From contig QIAP01000062.1 of NCBI GenBank assembly GCA_003225075.1, positions 1 to 35,232 on the forward strand: a stretch of DNA of 35,232 nucleotides, in the 5' to 3' direction. This document shows, in pieces, positions 27,502-35,038 of the stretch. Both the position numbers and the translations under genes were made by a program. The notes under the pieces are model-generated. The model searched no databases and was not told the DNA's origin. It saw only the letters and a list, made by a program, of their open reading frames with translations. Within the stretch, counting starts at the first letter, position 1, and the number at the start of each line of letters is the position of its first letter. The stretch comes from Acidobacteriota bacterium. Its GTDB lineage: Bacteria; Acidobacteriota; Terriglobia; Terriglobales; Acidobacteriaceae.

Positions 27502-27516
27502 TATATTGATTTCACT
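27502..27516 (+). promoter_or_regulatory. -10 hexamer close to the thiL start
   Basis: TATATT at 27502-27507 ends 9 nt before TTG 27517. The arrangement matches the leaderless-type starts of ispE and the carboxyltransferase gene. No Shine-Dalgarno and no clear -35 element are present. Confidence 0.3.
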
Positions 27517-28482
27517 TTGCCCTTACCTGAAAAAGCCCTGATCCAGCGCATCCGCCGTGAGGCAAGGTTGCCGGCAAAATTAAATCGCGGTCGTACGAAT
27601 ATTGGTGTCGCTATCGGGGATGACTGCGCCGTCGTTCGGTTGCCGCCTGGACATGAAGCGCTGGTCACCACTGATTTCTCTCTGGAAGGAATTCACTTCC
27701 GTCTCGACTGGCACTCGCCCCAGGTCGTCGGCCATCGTTGCCTTGCCCGAGGCCTGAGCGACATCGCCGCTATGGGTGGAGAACCGCTTGCGGCATTTCT
27801 TTCTTTAGCTCTACCCCCGAAACTTCCGCAGCGCTGGGTAGACCTGTTTTTGAAAGGCCTGCTGACGCTCGCCCAGGATTTCGGAATCAATTTGGCTGGA
27901 GGCGATACGGCAGAATCCCCAGACGGTATTCTTGCCGACATCGTCGTACTCGGATCGGTGCCCAGGGGCAGGGCGATTCTGCGCTCTGGAGCTCGCCCCG
28001 GGGACCGCGTTTACGTGACTGGCGAACTGGGTGGTGCGGCAGCAGCGATAGACAGCTTAGTGGCCATCCCAAACAAAAAGCTTTCCCCGAGGGACTTCCC
28101 TCGTCATTTTCGTCCTATGCCCCGTATTCAAGTCGGCCGTACCTTGCGCCAGAGGAACCTTGCCTCGGCGATGATTGATACCAGTGATGGACTCTCTACC
28201 GATCTCGCGCATCTCTGCGATGAGAGCGGCGTAGGCGCCGAACTCCGGACGGAATCAATCCCTCGCGCCCGTGTCAGTAGAACCCGCCACGAAGTAAAAC
28301 TCGATCTCGCGTTGCACGGAGGAGAAGACTACGAACTCTTGTTCACAGCTCCGCGGGGTAAGAAAATACCACGCTCAATTGCCGGCGTGCCAATCCACCT
28401 GATAGGTGAGATTAAAAGTGGCAAGCGCGTTTTGCTGGTGGACGAGCGCCGAGTAGCTCGTGAACTAATCCCCCAGGGCTAG
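27517..28482 (+). CDS. thiL: Thiamine-monophosphate kinase
   Basis: ThiL phosphorylates thiamine monophosphate to the active cofactor thiamine diphosphate. Motifs are clear: I-G-D-D-C-A-V-V (about residues 33-40), T-T-D-F-S-L-E-G-I-H-F, the D-I-A-A-M-G-G metal and nucleotide motif, A-G-G-D-T, D-T-S-D-G-L and H-G-G-E-D-Y-E-L-L-F. The open frame extends to a GTG at 27403, but the added 38 residues are low-complexity Arg/Pro. TTG 27517 gives 321 residues beginning L-P-E-K-A-L-I-Q-R-I, the normal family length and N-terminus. No other thiamine gene is nearby. Confidence 0.93.
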   Translation: MPLPEKALIQRIRREARLPAKLNRGRTNIGVAIGDDCAVVRLPPGHEALVTTDFSLEGIHFRLDWHSPQVVGHRCLARGLSDIAAMGGEPLAAFLSLALPPKLPQRWVDLFLKGLLTLAQDFGINLAGGDTAESPDGILADIVVLGSVPRGRAILRSGARPGDRVYVTGELGGAAAAIDSLVAIPNKKLSPRDFPRHFRPMPRIQVGRTLRQRNLASAMIDTSDGLSTDLAHLCDESGVGAELRTESIPRARVSRTRHEVKLDLALHGGEDYELLFTAPRGKKIPRSIAGVPIHLIGEIKSGKRVLLVDERRVARELIPQG

Positions 28483-28582
28483 GAACACCTGAAGCCGTGA
28501 ATAAATGCCCGCTGCTGGTCATGTCCCTCTGTTACCTCTCTAGGCTATAGCCCACAGCCACTTGTCGGACTAGAGTAGATTC

Positions 28583-29206
28583 ATGTCGTCCTTCCAATGC
28601 TTAGGCTCGTTCTTTTTGCTCGTACTCGCAACCACTCTAAACTCCGTAGCGCAGCAGCCCGCAGCACCTGCAAAGGCTCTGCCCCAGGCAGTGATCGAGC
28701 AAACGTCCTCTACCGTGGTAAACAGCGAATTCGTAAAAAAACAATTTGGCAGCGAGTTCACGCTGCTCCCGTCATTTGCCCCGCTAACGGCTGATTTGGA
28801 TGGCGACGGTGTCGAGGACGTGGTGATTGCGGCGCGCTGCAAAAACCCGCTCATCGATCAGGCTGAGCACGACTACAAGGTGCTGGATCCTTACGATAGC
28901 TTCTATGGTTTCGGTGATCCCAAGGTAACCACGAAATTTTCGGAGGAGGATCCCCTATACCGGGGTCTCGTCCTCCTCATTATTCACGGTGCCGGGTCGG
29001 ACGGCTGGCGCGCAGAGGCGACAAAGTCTAAGTTTGTGATTATCAATTTGCCCTTCAAACAGCTCGCGGTTAAAAAGCTGACAGTACACAAGAAGCCCGT
29101 GATGGCGATTTACGCAGAAGAAGCCACCGCCGACGGCGCCACCTCGGTCATTTTCTTCGACGGCAAGAAATATAAGTACCAGCCTATGGGTTCCAGCATG
29201 GAGTAG
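28583..29206 (+). CDS. Secreted hypothetical protein with calcium-loop-like repeat
   Basis: The 207-residue product has a signal peptide (hydrophobic to about residue 22, cleavage near V-A-Q-Q). It contains L-T-A-D-L-D-G-D-G-V-E-D-V-V-I, an Asp-rich loop of the FG-GAP/VCBS or EF-hand type that often binds calcium. The rest is alpha/beta with several hydrophobic strands and no catalytic motif. The ATG has no Shine-Dalgarno; a weak TAGAGT lies 6 nt upstream. Family not recognised. Confidence 0.7.
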   Translation: MSSFQCLGSFFLLVLATTLNSVAQQPAAPAKALPQAVIEQTSSTVVNSEFVKKQFGSEFTLLPSFAPLTADLDGDGVEDVVIAARCKNPLIDQAEHDYKVLDPYDSFYGFGDPKVTTKFSEEDPLYRGLVLLIIHGAGSDGWRAEATKSKFVIINLPFKQLAVKKLTVHKKPVMAIYAEEATADGATSVIFFDGKKYKYQPMGSSME

Positions 29207-29326
29207 TGCCCGGACTCCCCAAAAGCTCGACTACCCAGTAATTTCTTCTACGTGTGACGGAAAATCGTCATTTCATCAACCAACAGGGTTGAGAGATGCA
29301 ATCGTCTGATTACGCCATTTTTGCCG

Positions 29327-29671
29327 TCAGAAATCCGACCAGACGCGTCGATCCAGCTTGTTCACGCTGGGATCATCAGGACGGTAGCGCACCATCACCT
29401 GCTGATGAACACGAACATTGTGACGAGCGGCCAGGACTCTCTTCTTTGAGAAGAACGCCGGCTGCCAAAAGGATTCGCCCGTATAAGGTCCATCATTGCC
29501 AATTGAGAACTTGTAAGCGACTGCCAACCGGAATGTCTCGCCGCGTTCGGAATCCTTTATCCGTTCCATATCGACTGCGGTGACCTCCCCCACTGTCTCA
29601 GGCCATCGCCAAGACCATAACAAAGAAACAGCATCATACAGGTCATCAAACACGGCGGCAAAGTAGACCAC
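29327..29671 (-). CDS. DUF3592-like hypothetical protein
   Basis: About 114 residues. The layout is W-x-W-P-E-T-V-G-E-V-T-A-V, then V-A-Y-K-F-S-I-G-x-x-G-P-Y-T-G, and a closing V-M-V-R-Y-R-P-D-D-P-S-V-N, as in DUF3592 domains and in the protein at 25600-25989. The start is a GTG at 29671 without a clear ribosome-binding site, and a usual N-terminal TM helix is weak or missing, so the true start may differ. Confidence 0.6.
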   Translation of the reverse strand: MVYFAAVFDDLYDAVSLLWSWRWPETVGEVTAVDMERIKDSERGETFRLAVAYKFSIGNDGPYTGESFWQPAFFSKKRVLAARHNVRVHQQVMVRYRPDDPSVNKLDRRVWSDF

Positions 29672-29788
29672 TGAAAGGAGCCTTGGTCAAGATTGTTGTC
29701 GAAAGATCACCATTACATCAGCAACAATTGGACAGCACATTTATGAGAAGAGTTATAGCCTTATACCTCTCGCGCTCCCTCCTAACGC

Positions 29789-29802
29789 TATAATCTCCCC
29801 GC
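29789..29802 (+). promoter_or_regulatory. Perfect -10 hexamer 8 nt before the carboxyltransferase start
   Basis: TATAAT at 29789-29794 is followed by eight bases and then ATG 29803. No Shine-Dalgarno sequence is present, so transcription would start at or beside the ATG. A -35 element was not found at 16-18 bp. Confidence 0.45.
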
Positions 29803-31353
29803 ATGAATCTTGACCGCAAGTTAGACGAGCTGAAGAAGCGCGACCAGCTGGGCCAGGAAGGTGGCGGAGCACAGCGCCGCGAGAAACAACATAAAGCAGG
29901 CAAGATGTCGGCACGGGAGCGCATCGAGTTTCTGCTCGACGATGGCACGTTCGAAGAAACCGACAAGCTGGTTACCCACCGCTGCAACGATTTCGGCATG
30001 GCCGAGCAGAAGTTTTATGGCGACGGTTTCATCACCGGCTACGGTCGTATTGAGGGTCGCCTGGTCTTTGTGTTTGCGCAAGACTTCACCGTATTCGGCG
30101 GTTCACTCTCCGAAGCCAACGCGGGCAAGATCGTCAAGATCATGGATCTCGCCGCCAAGATGGGCGCCCCTGTGATTGGCCTGAATGACTCCGGCGGCGC
30201 TCGCATCCAGGAAGGCGTGATGTCGCTGGCTGGGTATGCCGATATCTTCCTGCGCAATACGCTATACAGCGGGGTGGTGCCGCAGATCTCTGCCATCATG
30301 GGCCCTTGCGCCGGTGGTGCGGTCTATTCCCCGGCCATCACTGACTTCATCTTCATGGTAGATAAGACGTCTTACATGTTCATCACCGGCCCCGACGTCA
30401 TCAAGACCGTGACTCACGAAGACGTCACTAAAGATCAACTCGGCGGCGCCATGACCCACAATGAGGTCTCTGGCGTAGCCCACTTCATCTCGCACGACGA
30501 CGCTGAATGTCTTTCTTCCGTCCGGGAATTACTCAGCTTTCTTCCCTCCAATAATCTCGAGGACGCGCCGCGCAAGCCCTGTACTGACCCCATCGATCGG
30601 GCTGATCTGGCGCTGGATAAGATTGTTCCCGATCAATCCAATCTCCCCTATGACATGAAAGATGTAATCCACGACGTCGTTGACGACGCCTATTTTTTCG
30701 AGGTGCACGAGCATTACGGCAAGAACATCGTTGTAGGATTCGCCCGGCTGAACGGACGCTCGGTAGGCATTGTCGCCAATCAACCCGCAGTTCTCGCCGG
30801 GACACTGGATATCAACGCTTCCCTCAAGGGCGCGAGGTTTGTCCGCTTCTGCGACTGCTTCAATATCCCGCTCGTAACTTTTGAAGACGTCCCCGGATTT
30901 CTGCCGGGTACGAATCAGGAGTATGGCGGCATCATCAAACACGGCGCCAAGTTGCTCTTTGCTTTTGCGGAGGCTACCGTGCCGAAAGTGACGGTTATTA
31001 CACGCAAGGCGTATGGCGGCGCGTATTGTGTCATGGCATCGAAGCACATCCGCACCGACGTAAATTACGCTTGGCCCACCGCAGAAATCGCGGTCATGGG
31101 ACCGGAAGGCGCAGTGGACATCGTTTACAAACGCGAATTAGAGGCCGCCGGAAATCGGGAAGAAATGCGCCAGAAGAAGATTGAAGAGTTTCGCGATCGC
31201 TTCGCAAATCCTTACATCGCCGCCGATCGCGGCTTCGTGGATGCAGTCATCCAGCCCCGGGAAACCCGCCAGAAGCTGATCCGGGCGCTGGAGATGCTGG
31301 AAACCAAGCGCGACAAGAACCCGCCGAAAAAGCACGGGAATATACCGCTGTAG
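29803..31353 (+). CDS. Acyl-CoA carboxylase carboxyltransferase subunit (PccB/MmdA type)
   Basis: A 516-residue protein with the two crotonase-like halves of acyl-CoA carboxyltransferases. Recognisable blocks are K-M-S-A-R-E-R-I near the start, [32 protein letters not shown] and [10 protein letters not shown]. These enzymes move CO2 between biotin and propionyl-, methylmalonyl- or acetyl-CoA. Length and motifs favour propionyl-CoA carboxylase beta or methylmalonyl-CoA decarboxylase alpha. No biotin carboxylase or biotin carrier gene is adjacent, so the acyl-CoA preference is open. Confidence 0.94.
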   Translation: MNLDRKLDELKKRDQLGQEGGGAQRREKQHKAGKMSARERIEFLLDDGTFEETDKLVTHRCNDFGMAEQKFYGDGFITGYGRIEGRLVFVFAQDFTVFGGSLSEANAGKIVKIMDLAAKMGAPVIGLNDSGGARIQEGVMSLAGYADIFLRNTLYSGVVPQISAIMGPCAGGAVYSPAITDFIFMVDKTSYMFITGPDVIKTVTHEDVTKDQLGGAMTHNEVSGVAHFISHDDAECLSSVRELLSFLPSNNLEDAPRKPCTDPIDRADLALDKIVPDQSNLPYDMKDVIHDVVDDAYFFEVHEHYGKNIVVGFARLNGRSVGIVANQPAVLAGTLDINASLKGARFVRFCDCFNIPLVTFEDVPGFLPGTNQEYGGIIKHGAKLLFAFAEATVPKVTVITRKAYGGAYCVMASKHIRTDVNYAWPTAEIAVMGPEGAVDIVYKRELEAAGNREEMRQKKIEEFRDRFANPYIAADRGFVDAVIQPRETRQKLIRALEMLETKRDKNPPKKHGNIPL

Positions 31354-31365
31354 GCGTCGGCGCTA

Positions 31366-31394
31366 TTGAAATGAGTAAGATAATATGCCAGAAT
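31366..31394 (+). promoter_or_regulatory. Candidate promoter of the three-Cys pair
   Basis: TTGAAA at 31366-31371 and CAGAAT at 31389-31394 are 17 bp apart, in an AT-rich 68-bp gap after the carboxyltransferase gene. The leader to ATG 31422 would be about 20 nt. Both hexamers are partial matches. Confidence 0.3.
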
Positions 31395-31421
31395 TGATAG
31401 CGAACAAAAGGCGAACAAGGC

Positions 31422-32077
31422 ATGGGATCTCCGAAGGTCGATGAAATCGGGCCCTGGTCAGAAGTAAAACTAGACATACTCAAGCGATATGCGGTCGAGT
31501 ATTCGAAGATACTGTCCAGTCAGAAGAACCCGTCTTTCTTTCACGTTTACATAGATGCCTTTGCCGGAACCGGTTTTCACTTATCTAAGGCAACCAGGCA
31601 ACCGGAGAAATGGTATTGGGCAGTCCTCTGAACGCACTACTAGATCCTTACGGCTTGACGCTTGATTGGAAAGTGATACAAGAAGCGGGAACCATGCAAT
31701 CGCTAGATATTTTCATCAATTTTCCAATATATGACATTAACATCAATGTTCTGCACCACGATCAAAAGACCGTGTTGCCGTTGCACATCGAACGGATGAA
31801 CGCGTATTGGGGCGATGAATCGTGGCGGAGTGTCGCTTACGAGAAATCACATGGCCTCTTCGAAACGATGGAAGAAAAGGTTTCTAATCGTCGCTTGGCC
31901 GAGGCTTTTCGTGAGCGGCTTAAGACAGTCGCCGGATTCACAAGAGTTCCCGAGCCACTGCCTATGCGCAACGGCAAAGGGTCTATCGTTTACTACTTGT
32001 TCTTCGCCTCGCATAAAGGTACAGCAGAGAACATTGTGACGTATATTTTCGATAAATTTGCCAGACAGCGAATCTAG
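31422..32077 (+). pseudogene. tcmP: Broken three-Cys-motif partner protein TcmP
   Basis: The first frame (31422-31631) encodes the TcmP N-terminus (D-E-I-G-P-W-S-E-V-K-L-D-I and V-Y-I-D-A-F-A-G-T-G). The next frame continues (G-S-P-L-N-A, L-D-P-Y-G-L, F-I-N-F-P, W-G-D-E-S-W, Y-Y-L-F-F-A-S) to a stop at 32077. The frames switch at an imperfect 8-bp tandem duplication, gcaaccag/gcaaccgg (31590-31605); removing one copy restores K-A-T-G-E-M-V-L-G-S-P. A second lesion is an apparent in-frame loss of about 60 residues between S-P-L-N-A and L-D-P-Y-G, compared with family members as I recall them. Two lesions make an active product unlikely. Confidence 0.88.
31590..31605 (+). repeat. 8-bp imperfect tandem duplication causing the tcmP frameshift
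   Basis: gcaaccag (31590-31597) is followed directly by gcaaccgg (31598-31605), one mismatch apart. An added 8 bp shifts the frame by two, which is exactly the shift between the two tcmP fragments. Confidence 0.85.
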
Positions 32078-32084
32078 ATACGCA

Positions 32085-32918
32085 ATGTCAGTTAATTCCT
32101 TAATCGAGTGGACCGACGCTACGTGGAACCCAGTCCGTGGCTGCACGAAAATCAGCCCCGGCTGCAAGCATTGCTACGCAGAAACTTTTGCTGAGCGGTT
32201 CCGCGGTGTTAGGGGACATCCTTACGAACAAGGATTTGATTTGCGCCTGGTGCCACAGAAACTGACCGAACCCCTGACTTGGCGCTTGCCGAAGCTCGTA
32301 TTTGTCAACTCGATGAGTGATTTATTCCAAACAGGTGTTCCCGATAACTACTGCGAGGCTGTGTCGCGCATCATGGTCACGGCGAACTGGCACACCTATC
32401 AAGTGCTGACCAAACGATCCGAGAGATTGCGCGAATTGCTGACGGGCAAATTGCAATTCGCTGCCGCAACGGAAAACATTTGGTGGGGCGTCAGCGTCGA
32501 AGATCGAAAGCATGGTCTCCCACGACTCGATGATCTCAGAGACACTCCTGCGAAAGTAAAATTCCTCTCCATCGAGCCACTTCTGGAGGATCTTGGCAAA
32601 TTGGACCTTTCGGGTATCAGTTGGGTAATAGTCGGTGGTGAGAGTGGGCCCGGTGCACGCCCAATCAAGCGGGAGTGGGTCGTCTCCATTCGCGATCAGT
32701 GCGGCACATACGGAGTGCCATTCTTTTTCAAACAATGGGGTGGGGTGCGGAAGAAACGAACCGGCAGACTGTTAGATGGCCGTACCTATGATGAGTATCC
32801 GCAGCGTATCCCTATGCCTATTCCCGACAGGTCGAGGTGTTTGGAGTTTGCAGAAGCGTTCCTTGCAAACATTAAGGGAATAATTGAACAAAGCTCGCTG
32901 GTGCAGGTGACAGTGTAA
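32085..32918 (+). CDS. Three-Cys-motif (phage Gp37/Gp68, DUF5131) family protein
   Basis: The 277-residue product opens with I-E-W-T-D-A-T-W-N-P-V-R-G-C, followed by S-P-G-C-K-H-C-Y, giving the three cysteines C20, C27 and C30. The spacing resembles a variant radical-SAM cluster site, and later blocks (V-F-V-N-S-M-S-D-L-F, L-T-K-R-S-E-R, S-I-E-P-L-L, V-G-G-E-S-G-P-G-A-R-P, F-F-F-K-Q-W-G-G) are the family's hallmarks. ATG 32085 begins at the family N-terminus; an upstream ATG at 32058 overlaps tcmP. These genes usually travel with tcmP in accessory regions. The biochemical role is not established. This copy appears intact although its partner is broken. Confidence 0.9.
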   Translation: MSVNSLIEWTDATWNPVRGCTKISPGCKHCYAETFAERFRGVRGHPYEQGFDLRLVPQKLTEPLTWRLPKLVFVNSMSDLFQTGVPDNYCEAVSRIMVTANWHTYQVLTKRSERLRELLTGKLQFAAATENIWWGVSVEDRKHGLPRLDDLRDTPAKVKFLSIEPLLEDLGKLDLSGISWVIVGGESGPGARPIKREWVVSIRDQCGTYGVPFFFKQWGGVRKKRTGRLLDGRTYDEYPQRIPMPIPDRSRCLEFAEAFLANIKGIIEQSSLVQVTV

Positions 32919-32928
32919 GCCGCGTTGC

Positions 32929-33990
32929 CTACTGCCCCAATACCCTCTTAGCCTCCGCGAACGGATCCTTCTCCTGCCGCTGCAGCAACGTATAAACATT
33001 CCTCCGCTGAATCTTGTTCCCTGTCTTCATCAGGCTGAGCGGGCCAAAGGTTTCCAATTCAACATAAGCATCCGGATTCGCACCGGTGTAGATGGTGGCG
33101 TTAGTCCCTTCATCCGCGTATTCGCCACGGACTCGTGACGAGTCAATGCGCACCACGTATTTTTCATCCATCCACAAGAGTGTGTTCGCGTCGGAACCAA
33201 TCTGGCTCTGAGTGTTGTCCCGCGTCAGCGAGACCAAGCCATCTTCCACCTTCAGGTCATGGGGCGGGTCGAATTGCAACCTCACATACCCTTGCGGAAA
33301 TCGCGATTTGGGCGGCAGCACCATGAACGCGCGTTGCGGATCGCGGAGCTGCGTTACGACCCCAATGCCCACTTTCATAGGTCTGCCACTGACCTTCTCG
33401 TACGTGGTCGTAATAGTCATTATCGGTTTTTGGTAATCCAGTTCAACGCGCCTGCGTGTTCGAATACCAAACGAAGGATCAACCGCGGAGACCAGTTCCA
33501 CGACGCCCCCGTGGGTGTTGCTGTGATCGGGCATAGCATCAAACGCCACGGGAGGCGGCCAGCCACGACCGGTAATCTTTTGCCAGTCGGCTTGTGGCGA
33601 GGGCCAACTCTTGTCGCCGCCGAAATTGCTCCATTCTTTAGCAGCTGGATTGGGCGCCTTACCATCCATGGCCCGATTTTCCCAGAACGGCCCGTCCTCG
33701 CGGACAAAGCGAAACTGCATCACTCGTCCAATCGCTGGAACAACGACGACTTCCACTTTCCCGTTACTCAAAATAAGAGAGTTAGGCCAACCATGGTAAG
33801 TGACATTGGTGACAGAAACCTGGTACTCAGAAACCTGGTACTCAGAAACCTGGTGCCGGGCATTGTCTCGGGTCTTGCTTTGGAATTGTGTAGCGGGTGC
33901 CGCTTGCTGCGTCCATGTCAGTGACGCAAGCAGCAGCAGTAGAGCCCAGCGCATATTTTTCGGAAAAGGATTCTCGCAGACGAATGTCAT
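32929..33990 (-). CDS. Secreted DUF4380 family protein
   Basis: The 353-residue product, with a hydrophobic segment (M-R-W-A-L-L-L-L-L at about residue 13) acting as signal peptide, carries a beta-sandwich, galactose-mutarotase-like DUF4380 domain (L-S-N-G-K-V-E-V-V-V-V-P-A-I-G-R-V, then F-G-G-D-K-S-W-P-S-P). Such domains are found in uncharacterised secreted proteins, some near carbohydrate genes. The mature N-terminus has a Q-V-S-E-Y repeat. The start at ATG 33990 is 9 nt after a minus-strand TATAAT (34000-34005); ATG 33954, directly at the signal core, is an alternative. Confidence 0.8.
   Translation of the reverse strand: MTFVCENPFPKNMRWALLLLLASLTWTQQAAPATQFQSKTRDNARHQVSEYQVSEYQVSVTNVTYHGWPNSLILSNGKVEVVVVPAIGRVMQFRFVREDGPFWENRAMDGKAPNPAAKEWSNFGGDKSWPSPQADWQKITGRGWPPPVAFDAMPDHSNTHGGVVELVSAVDPSFGIRTRRRVELDYQKPIMTITTTYEKVSGRPMKVGIGVVTQLRDPQRAFMVLPPKSRFPQGYVRLQFDPPHDLKVEDGLVSLTRDNTQSQIGSDANTLLWMDEKYVVRIDSSRVRGEYADEGTNATIYTGANPDAYVELETFGPLSLMKTGNKIQRRNVYTLLQRQEKDPFAEAKRVLGQ
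33813..33857 (-). repeat. Three tandem 15-bp repeats in the DUF4380 gene
   Basis: Three units of 15 bp (33813-33827, 33828-33842, 33843-33857); the first two are identical and the third differs at two bases. They encode a five-residue Q-V-S-E-Y repeat just after the signal peptide and keep the reading frame. Confidence 0.9.
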
Positions 33991-34005
33991 GCGGAACAAA
34001 TTATA
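33991..34005 (-). promoter_or_regulatory. Perfect -10 hexamer 9 nt before the DUF4380 start
   Basis: On the minus strand TATAAT (34000-34005) is followed by nine bases and ATG (33990). No Shine-Dalgarno sequence is present, so a leaderless transcript is possible. No clear -35 element was seen. Confidence 0.4.
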
Positions 34006-34027
34006 GACTCGCGCGATTTATCAGCCA

Positions 34028-34564
34028 TCACGCAGCCGAACTGTGATTGCCGGCCGCTTTGTCGAATAGCTGAGATACTGCTCGGATGGCCACCGGGGTT
34101 GCGAACATGACTACGGTGAAGAGTAAATCACCTGCCAGCCCACGGCGGAAATATGGTAATCCCACCGCATAGCAGGTCATCAGGCCGCTGAGGCTGCGAG
34201 GATAGGTGTCAGTCCACGCCGCCCACACCGCAAAATTGCTGATGAGGAAAAACGAAACCGAACTCGCCAGCGCCGCGCCCAACACTGGCAGCGGACGCGG
34301 ATTCCGCCCCAATCTGGTGCCCAGCCATAAAATTGCCGCGTACCAGGCCCAAGTCACAAAGTGGTCCCAGGAGAACGGGTAAGCGTAGACCACTTTGGTC
34401 AGAACCACGTCTGCCCCGGCAAGCAGCAACAGAGGCACCCACATCTGGCGGCGCGATCCCTTCGACCCGAAAAATAATAGCGATGCGCCCAAGGGAGTAA
34501 ATCCCAGGGTATGGGCCGTGAAACGGAATGCAACCGCAAAAACCAGGAAGAGATAGGCTAGCAT
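34028..34564 (-). CDS. DUF6580 family membrane protein
   Basis: The 178-residue product has about five TM helices. The motif S-N-F-A-V-W-A followed by Y-P-x-x-L-S-G-L-M-T-C-Y and L-P-Y-F, then G-D-L-L-F, is the pattern of DUF6580 proteins, which resemble substrate-binding subunits of ECF-type vitamin transporters; that relation is an inference from general architecture. ATG 34564 follows GAGGTG by 4 nt and is preferred over GTG 34570. It is followed closely by the DUF4380 gene on the same strand (37 bp). Confidence 0.75.
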   Translation of the reverse strand: MLAYLFLVFAVAFRFTAHTLGFTPLGASLLFFGSKGSRRQMWVPLLLLAGADVVLTKVVYAYPFSWDHFVTWAWYAAILWLGTRLGRNPRPLPVLGAALASSVSFFLISNFAVWAAWTDTYPRSLSGLMTCYAVGLPYFRRGLAGDLLFTVVMFATPVAIRAVSQLFDKAAGNHSSAA

Positions 34565-34727
34565 TGTCACCTCATGAGTTCGGCATCACAGATTGTGCCG
34601 CGCAGCAGCAATCGCGTCAAGTTGTCGGACTGCGGAGTTTACGGAGATCAAGATTTCGATGCGCGCCATTCCGGGATATTTTCGACCGTTGTACGCGTCA
34701 TCAGTTATTCTTCGCGCAATCAGCTTA

Positions 34728-34955
34728 CTAGGCGTCGCTCGTGCCTGAGGAAAGCGATTCTTCCTCGTCATCCGGTTCGGAATCTTCGATGTCTTCAAAA
34801 TAATGCGCCTGGCTGGAGCCGATATCATCCTCTGGCCCTCGCGCCTGCTTTTCGGCTTTTCGCTGATGCTTTTTTTCCAATTTTTCGCGCTGCTTTTCTT
34901 GTCGCGAGCGCTCTTTTAGACGTTTGGTAAAGCTTGAACGGCCTCGACCTGGCAT
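34728..34955 (-). CDS. Small highly charged protein
   Basis: The 75-residue product is Arg/Lys/Glu/Gln-rich over residues 6-40 and Asp/Glu/Ser-rich at the C-terminus. It is probably a basic helix followed by an acidic disordered tail. A strong GGAGG lies about 6 nt before ATG 34955, which supports it as a real gene. It is adjacent to an RNA-binding protein gene on the same strand, so a nucleic-acid-related role is possible but not shown. Confidence 0.65.
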   Translation of the reverse strand: MPGRGRSSFTKRLKERSRQEKQREKLEKKHQRKAEKQARGPEDDIGSSQAHYFEDIEDSEPDDEEESLSSGTSDA

Positions 34956-35038
34956 TCACACCTCCACAGGATCAGTTCTGTAGTAGAACACAGTCTGATC
35001 CCCGCTACACATCCGCTCCATTGAGACCAGGAAGAACG

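Larger units (their letters stand above)
26976..27516. other. 541-bp gap between the divergent M23 and thiL genes
   Basis: No gene can be supported here. Two open frames of 90-100 codons exist, one per strand, but neither has recognisable sequence or a good ribosome-binding site. The gap holds the inverted repeat at 27256-27290 and presumably promoters for both divergent genes, of which only the thiL -10 candidate could be placed. Confidence 0.6.

Noticed and set aside
27269-27541. 90-codon plus-strand open frame before thiL
   Set aside because: Arg/Pro-rich low-complexity translation without motifs, overlapping the likely thiL start.
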